64,000 nucleotides of DNA from Hyperoodon ampullatus. Lineage: Eukaryota > Chordata > Mammalia > Artiodactyla > Ziphiidae. Shown piece after piece: positions 1 through 11,652 of this stretch. The notes below the pieces were generated by a model that worked only from the letters and a program-made list of their open reading frames with translations, had not been told where the DNA came from and did not search any database. The position numbers and the translations under genes are program-made. Positions within the stretch are counted from its first letter, which is position 1, and the number at the start of each line of letters is the position of its first letter. Location: the NCBI GenBank assembly GCA_949752795.1, contig CATKHW010000562.1, positions 868,001 to 932,000 on the forward strand, written 5' to 3'.

Positions 1-489
1 GCAAGGGCATGAAGCAATGTGATCCCAGTGGTCATGGAGGATTGTGATGACAAGCGCATGGAGAATTGTGATGACAAGATTATGTACCATTTTGTTGACA
101 AAGGCAAGGAGCATTATGATGACAAGGTTCATGGAGCGCTGTGATGACAAGCATCACGGAGCATTGTGATTACAGGGGTCCTGGAGCATTGGGATGACAA
201 GCGCATGGATCATTGTGATGACAATGGTCATGGAGCATTTTAATGACAAGAGTCCCGGATCATTGTGTTGTCAGGGTTCATGGAGCGTTGTGATGACAGT
301 GGTCATGGAGCATTGTGATGACAGGGGTCATGGCGCATTGTGATGAGAAGGTCATGGAGCATTGGGCTGAAAATGTCCATGGAGTACTGTGATGACAGGG
401 GTCATGGAGCATTGTGATGACAAGGTACTGGAACACTGTGATGAGAAGACCATGGAGCTTTGTGATGACAAGTCTCATGGAGCATTCTG

Positions 490-660
490 ATGAAAAGTGC
501 CATGGAGCATTGTGATTACAGGGGTCTTGGAGCATTATGATGACAAGGGCATGGAGCATTGGGATGAGAAGGCCATGGAGCGTTCTGATGACCTGCATCA
601 TGGAGCTTTGTGATGACAAGGGCATGGAGCATTGTGATTACAGTGGTCTTGGAGCACTGT
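490..660. repeat. Higher-order five-unit minisatellite block, copy 1
   Basis: Five successive unit variants occur in fixed order: a gattacagg unit, a gatgacaaggg unit, a gatgagaaggcc unit, a gcgttctgatgacctgc unit and a gctttgtgatgacaaggg unit, then the gattaca unit again. The gattaca markers lie at 514 and 636, so the higher-order period is 122 bp. The same order recurs near 1020-1220. Confidence 0.7.
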
Positions 661-1014
661 GATGAAGAGGGCATGGATCATTGTGATGAAAAAGCCATGG
701 AGCCTTGTCATGACAGGGTTCAAGGAGCAAACTGACAACAAGTGTCAGGGAGCATTGTGATGACAAAGGTATTGAGTATTGTGATGACAAAGGTCATGGA
801 GCATTGTGATGAGAAGACCATGGATAATTGTGATGACGAGCGTCATGGGGCGTTGTGATGATAAGTGTTATGGAACATATTGATCACAAGGATTTGGAGC
901 CTTGTGATGACAGAGGTCATGGAGCATTTTGGTTTCATTGTGATGACAATAGCCTGAAGCATTATGATGATGGGCATGGTGCATTGTGATGACAGGGTTC
1001 ATGGAGCATTGAGA

Positions 1015-1220
1015 TGAAAAGGGTCATGGAGCATTGCGATTACAGGAGTCTTGGAGCATTGTGATGACAAAGGCATGGAACATCGTGAATGAGAAGGCCA
1101 TGGAGCATTCTGTTGACATGCGTCATGGAGCTTTGTGATGACAAGGGCATGGAGCATTGTGATTACAGGGGTCTTGGAGCATTGTGATGACAAGGGCATG
1201 GAGCATTGTGATTACAGGGG
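1015..1220. repeat. Higher-order five-unit minisatellite block, copy 2
   Basis: The same five variants in the same order as at 490-660, with gattaca markers at 1038 and 1161 (123 bp apart) and a shortened two-unit step to 1210 just before the satellite junction. The shift between the two blocks is about 524 bp. This shows amplification in multiples of the basic unit rather than simple slippage. Confidence 0.7.
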
Positions 1221-1228
1221 TCAACCTA
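1216..1228. other. Minisatellite to satellite array junction
   Basis: The last minisatellite unit ends in gattacagggg at 1220. The following tcaacctatctacaatg lines up with the monomer position read as tgaccctatctacaac in later copies, exactly 1739 bp before the start of C2 at 2960. The switch is within a few bases, there is no transition zone, and at most two or three bases of shared sequence lie at the break. C1 is full length and only mildly altered, so the edge of the array is not a degraded fringe. Confidence 0.85.
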
Positions 1229-2959
1229 TCTACAATGACAGCTGGATGTGGCATAAGGCTGGACACTTGGGACTGAGACGATTGGTGAGATTGGGTGAGC
1301 AAATGCAGACCCTTTAAAGCAATAATGCATGGCACCCATTCCATGGGTCCGAACTCTCCAGGTTGAAGGGAATATTACTACAGCTATAACATGTGCGGGA
1401 AACCTAGAGAACGGACACACTGTGAATACGAAAGGTTTCTAAAACTCAACGAATAGTCCCTCTCCTGGTGCTCCGGTTTGACTTTCCGTCTGCTTTACTA
1501 TCAACCTCCCAACTTGGAGAGACAGCCCCTTTAACCTCTTGGTTCGCACAGGTTGCCAATTTGGCAGAGGATGAAAGGGAAGAGGGAGAACCAATGAGAG
1601 AGTAGCTGTTAGGCATTTGGACGGGCACATATCACTGTAATTTCCCGGCAGGAAGAAGAATTAACCAAATTCTCAGCCACCCACCGGGAACCAGTATAGG
1701 TCCTGAACCAAAATTTTGGACTTGCGGTCAGCTCACCAAAAACGAGTTGAAAAATGGAGCTCAGGGGCACAGCAATTCACAAACTGGCCGAGTAATAAAG
1801 GACAACTATCGTCCAAAAATCTGTTGAGGGAAGGCAACGAGGCGGACTTGAAAGCGAGGCAGAATAGCAGGAAACAGATTTCAAGAGGTTTGTTGGAACC
1901 GCCTTTAAAGCACAGGAAGAGGGGCACAACTTCGACAATGATGCACTTGGCCAAAAAGGGCGTATGTGTTTTCTCCTGAATATATTCAGGAGAAAACGCA
2001 TACGCCCTTTTTGGCCAAGCAAGCAAGCGGGCAATGCAAATCTGCACTACAAAGAAGTATCACTTCCCACCGGTCAAAAGGGACATCCACAAAATGTGTA
2101 AGAACAAGAAAGGCAAGACAGGCCCTGGAGAACAGGGAGCCTTATTATGCTGATGGGCGGGATGTAAATTGACAACTGCCTCTCTGGAGGAGTGCATTCT
2201 GTTCCCTAAAACAAGTAAAGAACAGAGCTACAGAGCCAAGGGCACTACCAGTCTAGGGAATATACCTTGGGAAAACTGAAAATCAATAAGACAGAGCCAC
2301 CCCAAAATTTAGGGCTGCACTGCATACAAGGGCCTCAACTTGGATACACCTTAAGTATCCCAGAAAATATAAACATGGTTCAAAAAATTGTGGTACTTAC
2401 GTATGATGGAATATCCCTCAGCCATGAAATCAATGTCATAAGACCAGTAGCAGCAAAATGGGTGGATTCAGGTACGATGATTCTAAGTGAAATAAGTCAC
2501 ACAGAAAAAGAAACTTATCATAAGATATCACTTATGAAGATCCTGTAAACATGGCTACACTTGAACTGAGTTAGGAAAGAGAACAGTGTCTCACATTTAG
2601 AAAACACTCTTATACCTGCTTAAGGGTGAAGGAGAGGTGGGGTGATGCATAAAACCAGAGTTTGATATAAGCACAGGTACCGTTCAAAAAACCAACTATG
2701 GAATAGACAAGACCTACACCGTCCTCAGCGAAAGGGACTCAAAACCCCATATTTCCCGCAGAGGAAAATATCTGACTAGTAAGAATCTTAAAACCTATGT
2801 ATTGATATGTCTCCATAAGGGAATCAAGTGTGTCTAGACTGGCATAAACATGGCAGCGAGAATCAGCTCAAACCCACTATAAAAAGGAATTTCAAAAACA
2901 AAACAAAAAAACTGGGAAATTCTTTACAATTCCTTCAGGGTCTCTGATGAAGGCTGGAA
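1221..2959. repeat. Satellite copy C1 (array edge)
   Basis: First complete monomer, 1739 bp. Its first 40 bases carry type-B marks (caatgac, aaggctgg, otherwise seen together only in C5 and C6), while the rest is type A (gtgtaagaacaag, gcactaccag). The palindrome at 1946-2019 has one left-arm mismatch (gtatgtg for gtatgcg). The polypurine tract is interrupted (aagggtgaagg near 2622). Confidence 0.95.
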
Positions 2960-4698
2960 TGACCCTATCTACAACGACAGCTGGATGTGGCATAAGGAGG
3001 GACACTTGGGACTGAGACGATTGGTGAGATTGGGTGAGCAAATGCAGACCCTTTAAAGCAAAAATGCATGGCACCCATTCCATGGGTCCGAACTCTCCAG
3101 GTTGAAGGGAATATTACTACAGCTATAACAAGTGCGGCAAACCTAGAGAACGGACACACTGTGAATACGAAAGGTTTCTAAAACTCAACGAATAGTCCCT
3201 CTCCTGGTGCTCCGGTTTGACTTTCCGTCTGCTTTACTATCAACCTCCCAACTTGGAGAGACAGCCCCTTTAACCTCTTGGTTCGCACAGGTTGCCAATT
3301 TGGCAGAGGATGAAAGGGAAGAGGGAGAACCAATGAGAGAGTAGCTGTTAGGCATTTGGACGGGCACATATCACTGTAATTTCCCGGCAGGAAGAAGAAT
3401 TAACCAAATTCTCAGCCACCCACCGGGAACCAGTATAGGTCCTGTACCAAAATTTTGGACTTGCGGTCAGCTCACCAAAAACGAGTTGAAAAATGGAGCT
3501 CAGGGGCACAGCAATTCACAAACTGGCCGAGTAATAAAGGACAACTATCGTCCAAAAATCTGTTGAGGGAAGGCAACGAGGCGGACTTGAAAGCGAGGCA
3601 GAATAGCAGGAAACAGATTTCAAGAGGTACGTTGGAATCGCCTTTAAAGCACAGGAAGAGGGGCACAACTTCGACAATGATGCACTTGGCCAAAAAGGGC
3701 GTATGCGTTTTCTCCTGAATATTTTCAGGAGAAAACGCATACGCCCTTTTTGGCCAAGCAAGCAAGCGGGCAATGCAAATCTGCACTACAAAGAAGTATC
3801 ACTTCCCACCGGTCAAAAGGGACATCCACAAAATGTGTGAGAACAAGAAAGGCAAGACAGGCCCTGGAGAACAGGGAGCCTTGTTATGCTGATGGGCGGG
3901 ATGTAAATTGCCAACTGCCTCTCTGGAGGAGTGCATTCTGTTCCCTAAAACAAGTAAAGAACAGAGCTACAGAGCCAAGGGCACTACCAGTCTAGGGAAT
4001 ATACCATGGGAAAACTGAAAATCAATAAGACAGAGCCACCCCATAATTTAGGGCTGCACTGCATACAAGGGCCTCAACTTGGATACACCTTAAGTATCCC
4101 AGAAAATATAAACATGGTTCAAAAAATTGTGGTACTTACGTACGATGGAATATCCCTCAGCCATGAAATCAATGTCATAAGACCAGTAGCAGCAAAATGG
4201 GTGGATTCAGGTACGATGATTCTAAGTGAAATAAGTCACACAGAAAAAGAAACTTATCATAAGATATCACTTATGAAGATCCTGTAAACATGGCTACACT
4301 TGAACTGAGTTAGGAAAGAGAACAGTGTCTCACATTTAGAAAACACTCTTATGCCTGCTTAAGGGGGAAGGAGAGGTGGGGTGATGCATAAAACCAGAGT
4401 TTGATATAAGCACAGGTACCGTTCCAAAAACCAACTATGGAATAGACAAGACCTACAACTTCCTCAGTGAAAGGGACTCAAAACCTCATATTTCCCACAG
4501 AGGAATATATCTGACTAGTAAGAATCTTAAAACCTATGTATTGATATGTCTCCTTAAGGGAATCAAGTGTGTCTTGACTGGCATAAACATGGGAGCGAGA
4601 ATCAGCTCAAACCCACTATAAAAAGGAATTTCAAAAACAAAACAAAAAAACTGGGAAATTCTTTACAATTCCTTCAGGGTCTCTCATGAAACCTGGAA
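2960..4698. repeat. Satellite copy C2, A-to-B switch
   Basis: 1739 bp. The first three quarters are type A. From about 4350 the diagnostic bases become type B (atgcctgctt, cctcagtgaaagg, tttcccacagagg). The palindrome at 3685-3758 has one mismatch at its centre (gaatattttc). This is the only copy in which the 93-codon frame opens with ATG (4006) instead of TTG. Confidence 0.95.
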
Positions 4699-6437
4699 TG
4701 ACCCTATCTACAATGACAGCTGGATGTGGCATAAGGAGGGACACTTGGGACTGAGACGATTGGTGAGATTGGGTGAGCAAACGCAGACCCTTTAAAGCAA
4801 TAATGCATGGCACCCATTCCATGGGTCCGAACTCTCCAGGTTGAAGGGAATATTACTACAGCTATAACATGTGCGGGAAACCTAGAGAACGGACACACTG
4901 TGAATACGAAAGGTTTCTAAAACTCAACGAATAGTCTCTCTCCTCGTGCTCCGGTTTGACTTTCCGTCTGCTTTACTATCAACCTCCCAACTTGGAGAGA
5001 CAGCCCCTTTAACCTCTTGGTTCGCACAGGTTGCCAATTTGGCAGAGGATGAAAGGGAAGAGGGAGAACCAATGAGAGAGTAGCTGTTAGGCATTTGGAC
5101 GGGCACATATCACTGTAATTTCCCGGCAGGAAGAAGAATTAACCAAATTCTCAGCCACCCACCGGGAACCAGTATAGGTCCTGAACCAAAATTTTGGACT
5201 TGCGGTCAGCTCACCAAAAACGAGTTGAAAAATGGAGCTCAGGGGCACAGCAATTCACAAACTGGCCGAGTAATAAAGGACAACTATCGTCCAAAAACCT
5301 GTTGAGGGAAGGCAACGAGGTGGACTCGAAAGCGAGGCAGAATAGCAGGAAACAGATTTCAATAGGTACGTTGGAATCGCCTTTAAGGAGCAGGAAGAGG
5401 GGCACAATTTCGACAATGATGCACTTGGCCAAAAAGGGCGTATGCGTTTTCTCCTGAATATATTCAGGAGAAAACGCATACGCCCTTTTTGGCCAAGCAA
5501 GCAAGCGGGCAATGCAAATCTGCACTACAAAGAAGTATCACTTCCCACCGGTCAAAAGGGACATCCACAAAATGTGTAAAAATCAGAAAGGCAAGGCAGG
5601 CCCAGGAGAACAGGGAGCCTTGTTATGCTGATGGACGGGATGTAAATTGCCAACTGCATCTCTGGAGGAGTACATTGTGATCCCTAAAAGAAGTAAAGAA
5701 CAGAGCTACAGAGCCAAGGGCACTTCCAGTCTAGGGAATATACCTTGGGAAAACTGAAAATCAATAAGACAGAGCCACCCCAAAATTTAGGGCTGCACTG
5801 CTTATAAGGACCTCAACTTGGGTACACCTTAAATGTCCAAGGAAATATAAAAATGGTTCAAAAAATTGTGGTATTTACATACGATGGAATAACCCTCAGC
5901 CATGAAATCAATGTCATAAGACCAGTAACAGCAAAATGGGTAGATTCATGTACGATGATTCTAAGTGAAATAAGTCACACAGAAAAATAAACTTATCATA
6001 AGATATCACTTATGAAGATCCTGTAAACATGGCTACACTTGAACTGAGTTAGGAAAGAGAACAGTGTCTCACATTTAGAAAACACTCTTATGCCTGCTTA
6101 AGGGGGAAGGAGAGGTGGGGTGATGCATAAAACCAGAGTTTGATATAAGCACAGGTACCGTTCCAAAAACCAACTGTGGAATAGACAAGACCTACACCTT
6201 CCTCAGTGAAAGGGACTCAAAACCCCATATTTCCCACAGAGGAATATATCTGACTAGTAAGAATCTTAAAACCTATGTATTGATATGTCTCCGTAAGGGA
6301 ATCAAGTGTGTCTAGACTGGCATAAACATGGCAGCGAGAATCAGCTCAACCCCACTATAAAAAGGAATTTCAAAAACAAAACAAAAAAACTGGGAAATCC
6401 TTTACAATTCCTTCAGGGTCTCTGATGAAACCTGGAA
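4699..6437. repeat. Satellite copy C3 (type B)
   Basis: 1739 bp. Marks include gtgtaaaaatcag, cacttccag and gcttataagg. The palindrome at 5424-5497 is perfect. The 93-codon frame is broken by a stop near 5988 (gaaaaataa). Its first half shares rare variants with C7 (gcaaacgcagacc, gaggtggactcg, tcaataggtacg). Confidence 0.95.
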
Positions 6438-8176
6438 TGACCCTATCTACAATGACAGCTGGATGTGGCATAAGGAGGGACACTTGGGACTGAGACTTTT
6501 GGTGAGATTGGGTTAGCAAATGCATACCCTTTAAAGCACAAATGCCTGGCACCCATTCCAGTGGTCCCAACTCTCTAGGTTGAAGGGAATATTACTACAG
6601 CTCTAACATGTACGGGAAACCTAGAGAACGGACACACTGTGAATACGAAAGGTTTCTAAAACTCAACGAATAGTCCCTCGCCTGGTGCTCCGGTTTGACT
6701 TTCCATCTGTTTTACTATCAACCTCCCAACTTGGAGAGACAGCCCCTTTAACCTCCTGGTTCGCACAGGTTGCCAATTTGGCAGAGGATGAAAGGGAACA
6801 GGGAGAACCAATGAGAGAGTAGCTGTTAGGCATTTGGACGGGCACATATCACTGTAATTTCCCAGCAGGAAGAAAAATTAACCAAAGTCTCAGCCACCCA
6901 CCGGGAACCAGTATAGGTCCTGAACCAAAATTTTGGACTTGCGGTCAGCTCACCAAAAACGATTTGAAAAATGGAGCTCAGGGGCACAGCAATTCACAAA
7001 CTGGCCGAGTAATAAAGGACAACTATCGTCCAAAAATCTGTTGAGGGAAGGCTACGAGGCGGACTTGAAAGCGAGGCAGAATAGCAGGAAACAGATTTCA
7101 AGAGGTACGTTGGAATCGCCTTTAAAGCACAGGAAGAGGGGCCCAAATTCGACAATGATGCACTTGGCCAAAAAGGGCATATGCGTTTTTTCCAGAATAT
7201 ATTCAGGAGAAAACGCATACGCCCTTTTTGGCCAAGCAAGCAAGTGGGCAATGCAAATCTGCAGTACAAAGAAGTATCACTTCCCACCGGTCAAAAGGGA
7301 CATCCACAAAATGTGTAAAAACCAGAAAGGCAAGACAGGCCCTGGAGAACAGGGAGCCTTGTTATGCTGATGGACGGGATGTAAATTGCCAACTGCCTCT
7401 CTGGAGGAGTGCATTGTGTTCCCTGAAAGAAGCAAAAAACAGAGCTACAGAGCCAAGGGAACTTTCAGTCTAGGGAATATACCTTGGGAAAACTGAAAAT
7501 CAATAAGACAAAGCCACCCCAAAATTTAGGGCTGCACTGCTTACAATGACCTCAACTTGTGTACACCTTAAATATCCCAGGAAATATAAAAATGGTTCAA
7601 AAAATTGTGGTACATAATTACGATGGAATATCCCTCAGCCATAAAATCAATGTCATAAGACCAGTAGCAGCAAAATGGGTGGATTCAGGTACGATGATTC
7701 TAAGTGAAATAAGTCACACAGAAAAAGAAACTTATCATAAGATATCACTTATGAAGATCCTGTAAACATGGCTACACTTGAAGTGACTTAGGAAAGAGAA
7801 GAATGTCTCACATTTAGAAAACACTCTTAAGCCTGCTTAAGGGGGAAGGAGAGGTGGGGTGATGCATAAAACCAGAGTTTGATATAAGCACAGGTACCGT
7901 TCCAAAAACCAACTATGGAATAGACAAGACCTACACCATCCTCAGTGAAAGGGACTCAAAACACAATATTTCCCACAGAGTAATATATCTGACTAGTAAG
8001 AATCTTAAAACCTATGTATTGATATGTCTCCGTAAGGGAATCAAGTGTGTCTAGACTGGCATAAATATGGCAGCGAGAATCAGCTCAAACCCACTATAAA
8101 AAGGAATTTCAAAAACAAAACAAAAAAACTGTGTGATTCTTTACAATTCCTTCAGGGTCTCTGATGAAACCTGGAG
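6438..8176. repeat. Satellite copy C4 (type B)
   Basis: 1739 bp. One of the most divergent copies: cacaaatgcctgg, gtggtcccaac, gaactttcag, gcttacaatg. The palindrome at 7163-7236 has three left-arm mismatches (gggcatatgcg and ttttttccag) and is the most decayed in the array. Confidence 0.95.
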
Positions 8177-9914
8177 TGACCCTATCTACAATGACAGCTG
8201 GATGTGGCATAAGGCTGGACACTTGGGACTGAGAGGATTGGTGAGATTGGGTGAGCAAATGCATACCCTTTAAAGCAATAATGCATGGCACCCATTCCAT
8301 GGGTCCCAACTCTCCAGGTTGAAGGAATATTACTACAGTTATAACATGTACCGGAAACCTAGAGAACGGACACACTGTGAATACGAAAGGTTTCTAAAAC
8401 TCAACGAATAGTCCCTCTCCTGGTGCTCCGGTTTGACTTTCCATCTTCTTTACTATCAATCTCCCAACTTGGAGAGACAGCCCCTTCAACCTACTGGTTC
8501 ACACAGGTTTCCAATTTGGCAGAGGATGTAAAGGAAGAGGGAGAACCAATGAGAGCGTAGCTGTTAGGCATTTGAAGGGGCATATATCACTCTAACTTCC
8601 CGGCAGGAAGAAGAATGAACCAAAGTCTCAGCCCCCCACCGAGTACCAGCATAGGTCCTGAACCAAAATTTTGGACTTGCGGTCAGCTCACCAAAAACGA
8701 GTTGAAAAATTGAGCTCAGGGGCACAGCAATTCACAAACTGGCCGAGTAATAAAGGACAACTATCGTCCAAAAATCTGTTAAGGGAAGGTAACGAGGTGG
8801 ACTTGAAAGCGAGGCAGAATAGCAGGAAACAGATTTCAATAGGTACGTTGGAATCGCCTTTAAAGCACAGGAAGAGGGGCACAATTTCGACAATGATGCA
8901 CTTGGCCAAAAAGGGCGTATGCGTTTTCTCCTGAATATATTCAGGAGAAAACGCATACGCCCTTTTTGGCCAAGCAAGCAAGCGGGCAATGCAAATCTGC
9001 ACTACAAAGAAGTATCAATTCCCACCGGTCAAAAGGGACATCCACAAAATGTGTAAAAATCAGAAAGGCACGGCAGGCCAAGGAGAACAGGGAGCCTTGT
9101 TATGCTGATGGACGGGATGTAAATTGCCAACTGCCTCTCTGGAGGAGTATATTGTGTTCCCTAAAACAAGTAAAGAACAGAGCTACAGAGCAAAGGGCAC
9201 TTCCAGTCTAGGGAATATACCTTGGGAAAACTGAAAATCAATAAGACAGAGCCACCCCAAAATTTAGGGCTGCACTGCTTAGAAGGAACTCAACTTGGGT
9301 ACACCTTAAATATCCAAGGAAATATAAAAATGGTTTAAAAAATTGTGGTATTTACGTACGATGGAATAACCCTCAGCCATGAAATCAATGTCATAAGACC
9401 AGTAACAGCAAAATGGGTAGATTCAGGTACGATGATTCTAAGTGAAATATGTCACACAGAAAAAGAAACTTATCATAAGATATCACTTATGAAGATCCTG
9501 TAAACATGGCTACACTTGAACTGAGTTAGGAAAGAGAACAGTGTCTCACATTTAGAAAACACACTTATGCCTGCTTAAGGGGGAAGGAGAGGTGGGGTGT
9601 TGCATAAAACCAGAGTTTGATATAAGCACAGGTACCGTTCCAAAAACCAACTATGGAATAGAAAAGACCTACACCTTCCTCAGTGAAAGGGACTCAAAAC
9701 CCCATATTTCCCACAGAGGAATATATCTGACTAGTAAGAATCTTAAAACCTATGTACTGATATGTCTCCTTAAGGGAATCAAGTGTGTCTAGACTGGCAT
9801 AAACATGGCAGCGAGAATCAGCTCAAACACACTATAAAAAGGAATTTCAAAAACAAAACAAAAAAACTGGGAAATTCTTTACAATTCCTTCAGGGTCTCT
9901 GATGAAACATGGAA
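8177..9914. repeat. Satellite copy C5 (type B, 1738 bp)
   Basis: One G is lost near 8324 (gaaggaatatt for gaagggaatatt). It carries aaggctgg near its start. The palindrome at 8901-8974 is perfect. The 93-codon frame is stopped near 9334 (ggtttaaaaaa). Confidence 0.95.
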
Positions 9915-11652
9915 TGACCCTATCTACAATGACAGCTGGATGTGGCATAAGGCTGGACACTTGGGACTGAGAGGATTGGTGAGATTGGGTGAGCAAATGC
10001 AGACCCTTTAAAGCAATAATGCATGGCACCCATTCCATGGGTCCCAACTCTCCAGGTTGAAGGGAATATTACTACAGTTATAACATGTATGGGAAACCTA
10101 GAGAACGGACACACTGTCAATACGAATGGTTTCTAAAACTCAACGAATAGTCCCTCTCCTGGTGCTCTGGTTTGACTTTCCATCTGCTTTACTATCAACC
10201 TCCCAACTTGGAGAGACAGCCCCTTTAACCTACTGGTTCGCACAGGTTGCCAATTTGGCAGAGGATGAAAGGGAAGAGGGAGAGCCATTGAGAGAGTAGC
10301 TGTTAGGCATTTGGAAGGGGACATATCACTCTAAATTCCCGGCAGGAAGAAGAATTAACCAAAGTCTCAGCCACCCACCGGGAACCAGCATAGGTCCTGA
10401 ACCAAAATTTTGGACTTGCGGTCAGCTCACCAAAAACGAGTTGAAAAATGGAGCTCAGGGGCACAGCAATTCACAAACTGGCCGAGTAATAAAGGACAAC
10501 TATCGTCCAAAAATCTGTTGAGGGAAGGCAACGAGGCGGACTTGAAAGTGAGGCAGAATAGCAGGAAACAGATTTCAAGAGGTACGTTGGAATCGCCTTT
10601 AAAGCACAGGAAGAGGGGCACAACTTCGACAGTGATGCACTTGGCCAAAAAGGGCATATGCGTTTTCTCCTGAATATATTCAGGAGAAAACGCATACGCC
10701 GTTTTTGGCCAAGCAAGCAAGCGGGCAATGCAAATCTGCACTACAATGAAGTATCACTTCCCACTGGTCAAAAGGGACATCCACAAAATGTGTAAAAACC
10801 AGAAAGGCAAGACAGGCCCTGGAGAACAGGGAGCCTTGTTATGCTGATGGGCGGGATGTAAATTGCCAACTGTCTCTCTGGAGGAGTGCTTTGTGTTCCC
10901 TAAAACAATTAAACAACAGAGCTACAGAGCCAAGGGCACTTCCAGTGTAGGGAATATTCCTTGGGAAAACTGAAAATCAATAAGACAGAGCCACCCCAAA
11001 ATTTAGGGCTGCACTGCTTACAAGAACCTCAACTTGGGTACACCTTAAATATCCCAGCAAATATAAAAATGGTTCAAAAAATTGTGGTACTTACGTACGA
11101 GGAATATCAATCAGCCATGAAATCAATGTCATAAGACCAGTAGAAGCAAAATGGGTGGATTCAGGTAAGATGATTCTAAGTGAAATAAGTCACAGGGAAA
11201 AAGAAACTTATCATAAGATATCACTTATGAAGATCCTGTAAACATGGCTACACTTGAACTGAGTTAGGAAAGAGAACAGTGTCTCACATTTAGAAAACTC
11301 TCTTATGCCTGCTTAAGGGGGAAGGAGAGGTGGGGTGATGCATAAAACCAGAGTTTGATATAAGCACAGGTACCGTTCCAAAAACCAACTATGGAATAGA
11401 AAAGACCTACACCTTCCTCAGTGAAAGGGACTCAAAACCCCATATTTCCCGCAGAGGAATATATCTGACTAGTAAGAATCTTAAAACCTATGTATTGATA
11501 TGTCTCCTTAAGGGAATCAAGTGTGTCTAGACTGGCATAAACATGGGAGCGAGATTCAGCTCAAACCCACTATAAAAAGGAATTTCAAAAACAAAACAAA
11601 AAAACTGGGAAATTCTTTACAATTCCTTCAGGGTCTCTCATGAAACCTGGAA
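9915..11652. repeat. Satellite copy C6 (type B, 1738 bp)
   Basis: One base is lost near 11100 (tacgaggaatatc for tacgatggaatatc), which shifts the 93-codon frame. The palindrome at 10640-10713 has one left-arm (gggcatatg) and one right-arm (gccgttttt) mismatch. The tail carries catgggagcgaga, as the C2 tail does. Confidence 0.95.

Larger units (their letters stand above)
1..1220. repeat. 24-25 bp minisatellite block (about 50 units)
   Basis: Degenerate tandem units follow the pattern catggagcattgtgatgaca followed by 4-5 G-rich bases (aaggg, ggggt, aaggt). Units are 24 or 25 bp, giving about 50 units in this block. Recurrent variants include gattaca for gatgaca, gagaaggc for gacaaggg, and gctttg for gcattg. 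The block is already repetitive at base 1, so it extends left of the window. Units are clearly more divergent from each other than the satellite copies to the right are. Open frames on the minus strand through this block (for example 278-625) only reflect the repeat and have no gene-like features. No similarity to the 1739-bp monomer is apparent, so this looks like an independent tandem family that happens to abut the array. Confidence 0.93.

Noticed and set aside
278..1199. Minus-strand frames of 66-115 codons in the minisatellite
   Set aside because: Their peptides are simple echoes of the 24-25 bp unit (repeated HNAP and VITMLH motifs) with no domain, and the unit length alternates between 24 and 25 bp, so frames are not maintained.
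2300..2310. Telomere-like ttaggg within aatttagggctgc
   Set aside because: A single hexamer per monomer with no tandem run.
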